Made by a program: the position numbers and the translations under genes. A stretch of 64,000 bases of DNA. Origin: Micromonospora sp. MH99. Its GTDB lineage: Bacteria; Actinomycetota; Actinomycetes; Mycobacteriales; Micromonosporaceae. This document shows, in pieces, positions 40,470 through 48,191 of the stretch; the stretch's first letter is position 1; every line of letters begins with the position of its first letter. The stretch lies in the NCBI RefSeq assembly GCF_021442385.1, contig NZ_MUZA01000003.1, positions 124,001 through 188,000 of the forward strand. Direction: 5' to 3'. Under the pieces are notes generated by a model. The model did no database searches and was not told the DNA's origin. It saw only the letters and a list, made by a program, of their open reading frames with translations.

Positions 40470-43256
40470 TCAGCAGGACGCCGGGTTGGCGGTGCTGTCG
40501 GTCGCGTACGCGGTGAGCGTCGCGACCTGCGCTACGCCGCGCGCGGCGGTGACCCGCAGCCGCAGCCGGTCGCTGGTCACGGCGGTGGACAGCGGCACGA
40601 TCCGCTTGTAGCCGACCGTCCCGGCGGCGGCGACCTGCTGCCAGCCGCCGTTGATCCAGGCGTCCACGGCGAACGCCTCGATGCGCTGGCCGCTGCCGAC
40701 CGATTCCTGCAGCAGCAGCCGGTCGAACGTGCGGGCCCGGCAGGCGGTCAGCTCGACCGCGCCGGTGGTGGCACCCCCCGAAGGCGACCAGTACGTGTTC
40801 AGGGCCGTGTCGGTGAGGGCGGCGGGGGTGCCGGTCGCGCCTGCCCTGGCGAACAGCTCCCGGCCGTACCGGGCGCGCTGGGCGGTGCCGAACCCGTCGA
40901 GGGCTGTGACGTCCGGCGCGTCGATCACACCGGCCCGGTTCGGCGGGACGTTGAGCAGCAGGTTGGCGTTGCGGCCCACCGCGTTCTCGTAGAGCTGCAT
41001 CAGCGCGGCCGGCTGCTTCACCGAGGCGTTCTGCCCGGAGTGCCAGAACCAGCCGGGCCGGATCGACACGTCCGCCTCGGCCGGATACCACGACAGGTAC
41101 GTGACCGTCCCCAGGTTGCGGCCGATCAGCGCGCTGGAACCCAGGTCGCTCGACGAGGCGCCGGCGAGCAGGTCGTCGTCGCGGTTCAGCGCGCCGGGAT
41201 CGGTGCCCCGGAACGGAAGCGCGCTCCACTCGTCGGCCCGGAACGCTCCGGACTCCGAGCCGACCCAGCGCACGTCCGGGCCGTTGATCGCGATCGTGGC
41301 GTTCGGTTGCAGCGCCCGGATCAGCCGGTACCAGTCACCGACCTGGTACGGCTGCGGGTACGCGGTGTACGGGTTGGCGCCGTCGAACCACACCTCGGCC
41401 ATCGGCCCGTACTCGGTGAGCAGTTCGTAGAGCTGGTTGAGGAAGTAGGCGTTGTAGTCGTCGGCCTGGTAGGCGTACGTCTGTGTCGGGGTGCGGGTGT
41501 CGCCGGCGACGAGCGTCGGGATGCTCACCGCCCGCTTGGCGCTGCCGTTGCCGAACCGGTCGCCACCGCGTCGGCCGGGGATCTCCGCGCCGTCGGCGGG
41601 GGAGAGGTAGAAGCCGACGGCCAGACCTGCCGAGCGGGCGGCGTCGACCGTCGCCCGCAGGATGTCGCTCTGGCCGGTACGACCCCACCAGGGGCTGCTG
41701 CGTACCGAGTGGGTGCTGTACCGCGACGGGTAGAGCAGGAAGCCGTCGTGGTGCTTGACGGTGAGGATGACCTGCTTGAACCCGTTGCGTTTGAGGACGT
41801 CCATCCACTGTGCCGGGTTGACCGCCGTCGGGTTGAACAGGGCCGGGTCCTCGTTGCCGCTGCCCCACTCGACGTCGGTGAAGGTGTTCATGCCGTAGTG
41901 CAGGAACGCCGTCAGCTCCCGTTGTTGCCAGGCCAGCTGGGCGGCCGACGGGACGACCTGGGCGGCCTTCTGCCGGATCCGGTCGAGCGTGTCGCACCTG
42001 TCGACGGCGATGACGGTGGCCGGGGTGACCGGACCGCTGCTGCCGGGGTTGCCGGCGCAGCCGGGTGGCGGCGGGGTGCCGCCGCAGACCGGCGCGTCGA
42101 GCTGGAAGTCGACCGGGCCGGCGGCGCCGGTCATCGTCGCCAGCGCGATGGCGTCCACGGTGCCGTGCCAGCCGCGGTTACGGGTTCCGGCGTCGTTGCC
42201 GAAGGTCAGCAGGCCCTGCGACGCGTTGGCCGCGGCGACCGGAGTGGTGACGGTGCCGCCCACCTGGCAGCCGTTGACGTACGCGACGAGCCGGGCCGCG
42301 GTGTCGCTCACGTACTCGTAGGCCAACGCCACGTGGGTGTCCTGGGTGTCGGACAGGTTGGGCCCGCTCTGCCGGGTGTCGTGGTACGGCGCGTCCGGGC
42401 CGTACATGCCGAACTCCGTGGTGGTCTGCGAGCCGCTGGCGTACCGGAAGTAGCCCCCGCCGGCGAGGCTGAGCACCGTGTCGAAGGTCAGGGTGGCGCC
42501 GCTCTGGCGGCGTACCACCGCCTCGGCGAGCAGGCTCCGGTTGACGTACTTCGTGCTGGTCACCGGGATCCGTGGGGAGAACCCGATGCCGGTGCCCCCG
42601 CCAGTGAGCGTGACCGACGTTCCGCTGATCGCCTCACTGCCGGCCAGCCGGGTGAGCTGCCCGTCGACCAGCTCCCCGGTCGAGGGGGTGTAGCCGGTTG
42701 CGGAGGTGAAGGTGCCGCTGAAGCCGACGTCGAGCAGCGGTTGGTAGTCGGCGGCGGCCACCCGCCACTGCTGGTTGGTGGCGGTGCCGCAGGGCCAGAG
42801 GATGACTGCGGTGTTGTTGGTGGTGCCGCCGCCGTTGGCGTCGAGGCAGGTGCCGGTGGCCTGGTTGCGCAGGGTTTTCGCTGTGGTGTCGTAGGTCCAG
42901 CGTTGGTTGGTGGCGGTGCCGCAGGTGGTGATGGTCGCTGCGGCGCCGTTGGTGGTGCTCGCGGTGGCGAGGCACTTGCCGCGGTTGCGGATGGTGTTGT
43001 CGGCCTGCCGGGTCCAGATCTGGTTGGCCGCGCCGGTGCAGTCCCAGAGGATGACCGCGGTGCCGTCGGCGGTGGCGCCGCCGGGCACGTCGACGCAGCG
43101 ACCGCTGGCCACGCCCGTGATCGTGCCGTCCCCCGGGGCCGCGGCGGCCGGCGCTGCCGGTGGGGTGAGCTGGATCAGACAGGTGGCGAGCAGGACCAGG
43201 GCGGCCAGGACGGCACCGCTCGCGTGCGGACGATGACGGCGCAGGGTACGGGTCAT
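40470..43256 (-). CDS. Secreted GH29 alpha-L-fucosidase with N-terminal ricin domain
   Basis: 928 residues; signal peptide to ~40 and a ricin-B trefoil at ~45-165 (QIWTRQ, QRWTYD, QQWRVA). A LamG-like sandwich lies at ~170-400. The GH29 barrel has FLHYGMNTFTDVEWGSG, ILTVKHHDGFLLYPS and the nucleophile Asp625 in EVWFDGANP. The EWGSGNEDP loop and the C-terminal jelly roll resemble the GH29-B group that cuts alpha-1,3/1,4-fucose of Lewis-type glycans. This is an inference. The ricin coding DNA is almost identical to part of the neighbouring GH95 gene. It is the second gene of the operon. Confidence 0.9.
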   Translation of the reverse strand: MTRTLRRHRPHASGAVLAALVLLATCLIQLTPPAAPAAAAPGDGTITGVASGRCVDVPGGATADGTAVILWDCTGAANQIWTRQADNTIRNRGKCLATASTTNGAAATITTCGTATNQRWTYDTTAKTLRNQATGTCLDANGGGTTNNTAVILWPCGTATNQQWRVAAADYQPLLDVGFSGTFTSATGYTPSTGELVDGQLTRLAGSEAISGTSVTLTGGGTGIGFSPRIPVTSTKYVNRSLLAEAVVRRQSGATLTFDTVLSLAGGGYFRYASGSQTTTEFGMYGPDAPYHDTRQSGPNLSDTQDTHVALAYEYVSDTAARLVAYVNGCQVGGTVTTPVAAANASQGLLTFGNDAGTRNRGWHGTVDAIALATMTGAAGPVDFQLDAPVCGGTPPPPGCAGNPGSSGPVTPATVIAVDRCDTLDRIRQKAAQVVPSAAQLAWQQRELTAFLHYGMNTFTDVEWGSGNEDPALFNPTAVNPAQWMDVLKRNGFKQVILTVKHHDGFLLYPSRYSTHSVRSSPWWGRTGQSDILRATVDAARSAGLAVGFYLSPADGAEIPGRRGGDRFGNGSAKRAVSIPTLVAGDTRTPTQTYAYQADDYNAYFLNQLYELLTEYGPMAEVWFDGANPYTAYPQPYQVGDWYRLIRALQPNATIAINGPDVRWVGSESGAFRADEWSALPFRGTDPGALNRDDDLLAGASSSDLGSSALIGRNLGTVTYLSWYPAEADVSIRPGWFWHSGQNASVKQPAALMQLYENAVGRNANLLLNVPPNRAGVIDAPDVTALDGFGTAQRARYGRELFARAGATGTPAALTDTALNTYWSPSGGATTGAVELTACRARTFDRLLLQESVGSGQRIEAFAVDAWINGGWQQVAAAGTVGYKRIVPLSTAVTSDRLRLRVTAARGVAQVATLTAYATDSTANPASC
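42765..43127. repeat. Ricin-domain DNA repeat, copy 1 (in GH29 gene)
   Basis: About 360 bp in direct orientation with the copy at 43321-43683 (offset 556 nt). Roughly 170 nt from ~42795 appears identical, including third positions, with scattered differences toward both ends. Confidence 0.85.
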
Positions 43257-43311
43257 GGGGCGTCCTTCCCGGGAACGGGCAGGCAGGGGCGGTACGGGTG
43301 GGTGGCGGGTG

Positions 43312-46101
43312 CTACATCAGCCACTGCTGGTTGGTGGCTGTGGTGCAGGTCCAGAGGATGACTGCGGTGTTGTTGGTGGTGCCGCCGCCGTTGGCGTCGA
43401 GGCAGGTGCCGGTGGCCTGGTTGCGCAGGGTTTTCGCTGTGGTGTCGTAGGTCCAGCGTTGGTTGGTGGCGGTGCCGCAGGTGGTGATGGTCGCTGCGGC
43501 GCCGTTGGTGGTGCTCGCGGCGGCAAGGCATTTGCCGCGGTTGCGGATGGTGTTGTCGGCCTCGCGGGTCCAGATCTGGTTGGCCGCTCCGGAGCAGTCC
43601 CAGAGGATGAGGGCGGTCCCGTCGGCGGTGGCCGCACCCGGCACGTCGACGCAACGGCCACTCGCCACACCGGCGATCGTGCCGGTCGCGGCCGTGGAGA
43701 CGGCCTGGTAGCGGTGTCCGGCCACGGCCGTGAACGTCACCCGGTCACCGGTGCGGGTCACCGGCACGGTCTGGTTGGTGTTCAGGTCCACCAGCGATGC
43801 GGTGGCCAGCATCGGGTTGCGGACGGTGAGGGCGCCGCCGCTGCCGGCGGTGAGCGTGATCCGGCTGGCCAGGCGGTTGCGCCATTCGGCGTCCACTGTC
43901 ACGTTGCCGCGTGCCCTGAGGCCGTTGACCGAGCCGGTGGGCCACGCCGCCGGCACGGCGGGCAGCACGTCGACCACGCCGTTCTGGCTCTGCAGCAGCA
44001 TCTCCGCGATGCCGGCGGTGGCCCCGAAGTTGCCGTCGATCTGGAACGGCGGGTGGGTGTCGAACAGGTTGGCGAGCGTACTGCTCTTGAGCTGTTCGGC
44101 GAGCATCTTGTGGGCGTGGTCGCCGTCGAGCAGCCGAGCCCAAAAGTTGATCTTCCACGCCTTGCTCCAGCCGGTGCCACCGTCGCCGCGCGCCGTGAGG
44201 GACACCCGGGCGGCGTCGGCGAGCGCCGGGGTGGTCAGCGGCGAGATCTGCCGGCCCGGGTGCAGGGCGAACAGGTGCGAGACGTGCCGGTGGTCGTTGG
44301 TCGGGCTGTCCCAGTCGGCCTTCCACTCCTGCAACTGGCCCCAGGAGCCGACCCGCAGGCCGGGGTCGAGCTTGCTCAGCGTGCTCTGCCACTGCGCGCG
44401 CAGGGTGGCGTCGACGCCGAGAGTGCTGCTCGCCTCGATGGTGTTGGTGAGCAGGTCCCAGACGATCTGCTCGCTCATCGACGCGCCGGCCGAGAAGTCA
44501 CCCTGCTCCGGCGAGTAGCTGGGCGTCACGACCAGCCTGCCGTCGCGCGGGTCGACGCGCAGGTTGGCCCGCCAGAACTCGGCGGCCTCCTTCATCGCCG
44601 GGTACGCCTGGTCGCGCAGGAACGCGGTGTCGCGGGTGAAGCGGTAGTGCTCGTAGAGGTGCTGGCACAGCCAGGCCGCGGCCTCCGGGAACCAGAATGC
44701 GGTGGCCCAGTCCTGGACGCCGGTGAAGCCGTACGGGTTGGTGCTGAGGTGGGTGACCCAGCCGGTCGTGCCGTAGATGGTCTGCGCGGTGGTCCGGCCC
44801 GGCGCCCGCAGGGCGTCGATGAAGTCGAACAGCGGTGCGGCGGTCTCGGTGAGGTTCGTGGTCTCCGCCGGCCAGTAGTTCATCTGCACGTTGACGTTCG
44901 TGTGGTAGTCGGCCTGCCAGGGCGGGTTGTTGGAGTTGTTCCAGATGCCCTGGAGGTTGGCCGGCAGGGAGCCGCCGCGCGACGACGCGATGAGCAGGTA
45001 CCTGCCGAAGGAGAAGTACAGCGACTCCAGCGCCCGGTCCTGGGCCCGTCCGGCGGCGCCGGTGTAGGCCGACCGCAGCTTGTCGGTGGGAACGTTGGGC
45101 ATCTGCCCGCCCACGTTGAGCCGGACGCGGTCGAAGAGCCGCTGGTAGTCGGCGAGATGAGCCGCGCGCAGCGCCGCCCACGTCGAGGTCGCCGCGGCGT
45201 CGACCGCCTGGGTGACCCGGGTGTGCGGGTCCGCGCCGCGATAGGTGGGGTACGTGTCGGCGTACGACGTGCCGGCCGACAGCACGACGAACGCCGAGTC
45301 CGCGCCGGTGACGGTGACCCGGTCGCCGCCGTCGGTCCGGGTGCCGCCGGTGGTCACGACCCGGTACTGCGCCTCGTGGATCAACCCGTTGCCGGGCAGG
45401 GTGCCCCGCACGGTGATCCGGCCGTTCGCCACCGTGACGGTGCTGCCGGGCTGGGCCGGGACGGTCCGCAGGACGAAGGAGACCTTCGCGGCCTGGCTCG
45501 CCGACAGCCGGGCGACGATCACGTTGCCGGGGTAACTGGCGACGTACTCGCGCTGGTAGGTGACCCCGCCGTGGGAGTACGCGACGCGGGCGGTCGCCTC
45601 GGCGAGGTCCAGCTCGCGCCGGTAGCCGCTCACAGTCGTCGGGGTGCCGGTCATGTCGAGGTACATGTCGGCGAGGTTCTGGTACGAGCCGAACGCGGTG
45701 GCCGGTTGCCCGAGCGCGGTCGCCACCGGGCCGGGCGCCATCCGTCCGTCCCGGTCGATCTGGGCCTGTACGCCGGCCAGGGCACCGGGCCGTGGTGACG
45801 CCCAGTTGCCGTGGTTGTAGCCAGTGGCGCCCGGTCCACCCGTCCAGAGGCTCTTCTCGTTGAGTTGGAGGTGTTCGGTCTGGACGCCGCCGAAGACCAT
45901 GGCGCCGAGCGCGCCGTTGCCCAGCGGCAGCGCGTTGCTCTCCCAGGTGGCGGCGGGCTCGTCGTACCAGAGCGCCAGGCTCGGGTCGGCGGCGGCGCGG
46001 GCGGGAGGCGTGCCGACGGACACGGAGGTCAGGCACGCGGCTACGAGAAGGGGCACGGCTGCGGCCCGCAGGATCGTCCGGAAACTGTCGGTACTGAACA
46101 T
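43312..46101 (-). CDS. Secreted GH95 alpha-L-fucosidase with C-terminal ricin domain
   Basis: 929 residues; GAGGAGG precedes the ATG by 6 nt; signal peptide to ~37. GH95 landmarks: LWYDEPAATWESNALPLGNG at the start, QGIWNNSNNPPWQADYHTNV, and the catalytic Glu532 in PSYSPEQGDF. HVSHLFALHPG and FQIDGNFGATAGIAEMLLQS follow. These inverting enzymes typically release alpha-1,2-fucose, with some acting on alpha-1,3/1,4 linkages. The ricin trefoil at ~800-929 is encoded by DNA nearly identical to that in the GH29 gene. It is the first gene of a four-gene operon, with a consensus promoter just upstream. Confidence 0.94.
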   Translation of the reverse strand: MFSTDSFRTILRAAAVPLLVAACLTSVSVGTPPARAAADPSLALWYDEPAATWESNALPLGNGALGAMVFGGVQTEHLQLNEKSLWTGGPGATGYNHGNWASPRPGALAGVQAQIDRDGRMAPGPVATALGQPATAFGSYQNLADMYLDMTGTPTTVSGYRRELDLAEATARVAYSHGGVTYQREYVASYPGNVIVARLSASQAAKVSFVLRTVPAQPGSTVTVANGRITVRGTLPGNGLIHEAQYRVVTTGGTRTDGGDRVTVTGADSAFVVLSAGTSYADTYPTYRGADPHTRVTQAVDAAATSTWAALRAAHLADYQRLFDRVRLNVGGQMPNVPTDKLRSAYTGAAGRAQDRALESLYFSFGRYLLIASSRGGSLPANLQGIWNNSNNPPWQADYHTNVNVQMNYWPAETTNLTETAAPLFDFIDALRAPGRTTAQTIYGTTGWVTHLSTNPYGFTGVQDWATAFWFPEAAAWLCQHLYEHYRFTRDTAFLRDQAYPAMKEAAEFWRANLRVDPRDGRLVVTPSYSPEQGDFSAGASMSEQIVWDLLTNTIEASSTLGVDATLRAQWQSTLSKLDPGLRVGSWGQLQEWKADWDSPTNDHRHVSHLFALHPGRQISPLTTPALADAARVSLTARGDGGTGWSKAWKINFWARLLDGDHAHKMLAEQLKSSTLANLFDTHPPFQIDGNFGATAGIAEMLLQSQNGVVDVLPAVPAAWPTGSVNGLRARGNVTVDAEWRNRLASRITLTAGSGGALTVRNPMLATASLVDLNTNQTVPVTRTGDRVTFTAVAGHRYQAVSTAATGTIAGVASGRCVDVPGAATADGTALILWDCSGAANQIWTREADNTIRNRGKCLAAASTTNGAAATITTCGTATNQRWTYDTTAKTLRNQATGTCLDANGGGTTNNTAVILWTCTTATNQQWLM
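43321..43683. repeat. Ricin-domain DNA repeat, copy 2 (in GH95 gene)
   Basis: Partner of 42765-43127. The 5' module of GH29 and the 3' module of GH95 are separated by only ~195 nt, so recombination between the copies could fuse or shorten the genes. Confidence 0.85.
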
Positions 46102-46124
46102 AGGACCTCCTCTATGTAGAGGGC

Positions 46125-46153
46125 AGTTAACGTGGGATGTTTATTTTTGTCAA
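46125..46153 (-). promoter_or_regulatory. Consensus promoter of the fucosidase operon
   Basis: Leftward TTGACA (46153-46148), 17-nt spacer, TTAACT (46130-46125). The start codon is 24 nt beyond the -10. The AT-rich spacer is unusual for this genome and suggests strong, regulated expression. Confidence 0.65.
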
Positions 46154-46527
46154 TGGCCCGGATCCTTCGGTCTGATCCGCTCATCCGTCCGGAAGATCGC
46201 GACCATGTGGGCGATTCGTCAGGCCATTCCGACCTGTTGCCGGAGGGGCTGACACCTGATAGACATCAGATGTCAGAGCTCGTACGCTCGGAAACACCCG
46301 ATGTTTGCGGGGTGGTGTGGTGCAGCTTCGACGATCAGGGCGCGTCGCGGCCAAGCTGTCCGGGCTGGTGACGGAGGCGGACCGGGGTCCGTGGAGGGCC
46401 ACCGACCCGCGTCCGTTCGTCCACGGGGTGTTCCGGGCGGTCTTCGGGGCGCCGCCGCGCGCGTCTACCGGGTCAGGGTGTAATCCTCGCGGTCACGGCA
46501 ACGGCTCACACCGACGCGGAGGCAGCG
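46154..46527. other. Intergenic region between fucosidase operon and GntR gene
   Basis: About 370 nt with operator-like site D (46266-46277). A stretch at 46317-46480 reads through in one frame but has no start with a ribosome site and runs into the GntR gene, so I see no gene there. Confidence 0.5.
46266..46277. promoter_or_regulatory. Operator-like site D (TCNGANNTCNGA)
   Basis: TCAGATGTCAGA, inside the inverted repeat GACATC-A-GATGTC (46262-46274). It lies ~113 nt beyond the fucosidase -35 and ~250 nt before the GntR start. Confidence 0.65.
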
Positions 46528-47199
46528 ATGGCGCTCACCGACGAGGCGATCGGCAAGATCAAAAGCATGATCACCTCGGGCGAACTCGGCCCTGGCGATC
46601 GACTGCCCAAGGAGGCGGACCTGGCCCGGCGGCTCGGCCTGTCCCGCAACTCCCTGCGGGAGGCCGTGAAGGCGCTGTCCATCATCCGCGTCCTGGACGT
46701 CCGCCAGGGCGACGGCACCTACGTCACGAGCCTCGCCCCGCAGTTGCTGCTCGACACGCTCGGCTTCGTCGTGGACTTCCACCGCGACGACACCGTGCTG
46801 GAGTTCCTTGAGGTCCGGCGCATCCTCGAGCCCGCCGCCACGGCGTTGGCCGCGCAACGGATGGGCGCCGAGGACATCGCCGGCCTCCAGGCCGTCCTCG
46901 ACAACGTCGGCGACACCAGCGACGTCGAGGTGCTGGTCGCCAACGACCTGGAATTCCACCGCAGGATCGCGGTCGGCGCCGGGAACGCGGTGCTGTGCTC
47001 GCTGCTCGACGGGCTCTCCGGCCCCACCACCCGGGCCCGCATCTGGCGCGGTGTCACTCAGGAGGGCGCCGTCACCCGGACCCGCGAGCAGCACCAGGCG
47101 ATCGTCGACGCGATCACGGCCGGGCAGCCCGATCTGGCGCGTTCCTGGGCCACCGTGCACGTCGCCGGTGTCGAGGAGTGGCTGCGCCGGGCGCTGTGA
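46528..47199 (+). CDS. GntR-family regulator, FadR subfamily (first)
   Basis: 223 residues with GGAGG 6-10 nt before the ATG. The N-terminal winged helix (GPGDRLPKEADLARRLGLSR, then NSLREAVKALSIIRVLDVRQGDGTYV) is a textbook GntR head. The C-terminal FCD helical domain (EFLEVRRILEPAATALAAQR, NDLEFHRRIAVGAGN, EQHQAIVDAI) has the Asp/His metal-ligand pattern. FadR-type members sense acids or sugar acids; NanR of sialic-acid systems belongs here. It faces the second GntR gene tail to tail. It may control the fucosidase operon from which it diverges. Confidence 0.93.
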   Translation: MALTDEAIGKIKSMITSGELGPGDRLPKEADLARRLGLSRNSLREAVKALSIIRVLDVRQGDGTYVTSLAPQLLLDTLGFVVDFHRDDTVLEFLEVRRILEPAATALAAQRMGAEDIAGLQAVLDNVGDTSDVEVLVANDLEFHRRIAVGAGNAVLCSLLDGLSGPTTRARIWRGVTQEGAVTRTREQHQAIVDAITAGQPDLARSWATVHVAGVEEWLRRAL

Positions 47200-47322
47200 T
47201 CGGGGGCCCCGGAACCCACATCACGACGGGCCGTGGGGCGTCCGGGCCCTCTCATCCGGGCGCGATTCCGGCCCGGAACGTATCGGTGCGGTCACGAATC
47301 CGGCGGCGTTGGCGGAGTCGCT

Positions 47323-48054
47323 TCAGGCCTGTACGACGCGGGCGATGCTTGCCCGGATGGGTGCGTAGTGATCGGCGATGGCGGCGCGTAGCTCCGACGC
47401 GTCGCCGGCCGCGACCGCGTTCACGATTGCCCGATGCCGCTGGGCGGTGATCACCCGGTCCTCCGGCTCGGTGCGCAGCGTGGGGGCGACGATGGCCTGC
47501 ACCTGCCAGAACGCCTCGGTCAGTTGGAGGATCAGGTCGTTGCCGAGGGGCTCCAGCAACTTGACGTGAAAGGCGCGGTCGACGTCGAGGAAGTCCTTCC
47601 CCCCAGCGGCGAGGCTCTCCATCTCGTCGACGAGCGTGGAGAGTTCCGCCCGGTGCCCGCTGTCGAGAACGGCGATCACCTGGGCTGCCAGCCCCTGTTC
47701 GAGGGTCTGCCGGACGTCGACGACCTGGCTCAGGACGTGGTGGTCCTCCTCGCCGCTGAGCAGGCCGCGGAAGGTCAGGCTCTCCACGAGCGCGGCGAGG
47801 CTCATGCGGCCGACGAAGGTGCCGTGACCGTGCCGAACCTCGACGATGTCGAGGGCCGAGAGGATCTTGACGGCCTCGCGGACGCTGGAGCGGCTCGCGC
47901 CCACCGCCTCGCACAGCTCCGCCTCGGTGGGCAGGATGTCTCCCGGCTTGAGGCGATTGCGCAGGATGTAATCCTTGATCTTGGTCGCCACCTCCTGCCG
48001 ACGGGGACCCGGGCGCTCCGCACCGCGTAGCGGGGACGCGTCAATGGTCGTCAT
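47323..48054 (-). CDS. GntR-family regulator, FadR subfamily (second), probable regulator of sialic-acid genes
   Basis: 243 residues. Head: LKPGDILPTEAELCEAVGAS, then RSSVREAVKILSALDIVEVRHGHGTFV. The FCD domain has VVDVRQTLEQGLAAQVIAVL, DVDRAFHVKLLEPLGNDL and RHRAIVNAVAAGD. It is divergent from the sialic-acid transporter operon, and two overlapping operator-like palindromes lie in the 137-nt gap. It is therefore the best candidate for a NanR-type regulator that binds the TCNGANNTCNGA sites across the island, with sialic acid or a phosphorylated product as inducer. This is inferred from position. Confidence 0.92.
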   Translation of the reverse strand: MTTIDASPLRGAERPGPRRQEVATKIKDYILRNRLKPGDILPTEAELCEAVGASRSSVREAVKILSALDIVEVRHGHGTFVGRMSLAALVESLTFRGLLSGEEDHHVLSQVVDVRQTLEQGLAAQVIAVLDSGHRAELSTLVDEMESLAAGGKDFLDVDRAFHVKLLEPLGNDLILQLTEAFWQVQAIVAPTLRTEPEDRVITAQRHRAIVNAVAAGDASELRAAIADHYAPIRASIARVVQA

Positions 48055-48101
48055 CTGCCACTTGCCCTTCGTTCACGGATCTGACACGCTCACCCTATCG
48101 G

Positions 48102-48123
48102 CATCAGATGTCTGACGTCAGAC
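48102..48123. promoter_or_regulatory. Double operator-like site E
   Basis: Two overlapping cores: TCAGATGTCTGA (48104-48115) and TCTGACGTCAGA (48111-48122). The second is within the perfect palindrome GTCTGACGTCAGAC (48110-48123). They lie between the divergent GntR gene and the sialic-acid operon. Confidence 0.7.
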
Positions 48124-48191
48124 CCCATTACCTTCGAATCCCTCAGCGCGAGCGGTACGCGAGCGCATGAAGAGCCTATGGAGGCAGCTAC

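Noticed and set aside
46305..46811. Rightward frame before and over the first GntR gene
   Set aside because: Runs through the GntR gene in another frame; no ribosome site or family match.
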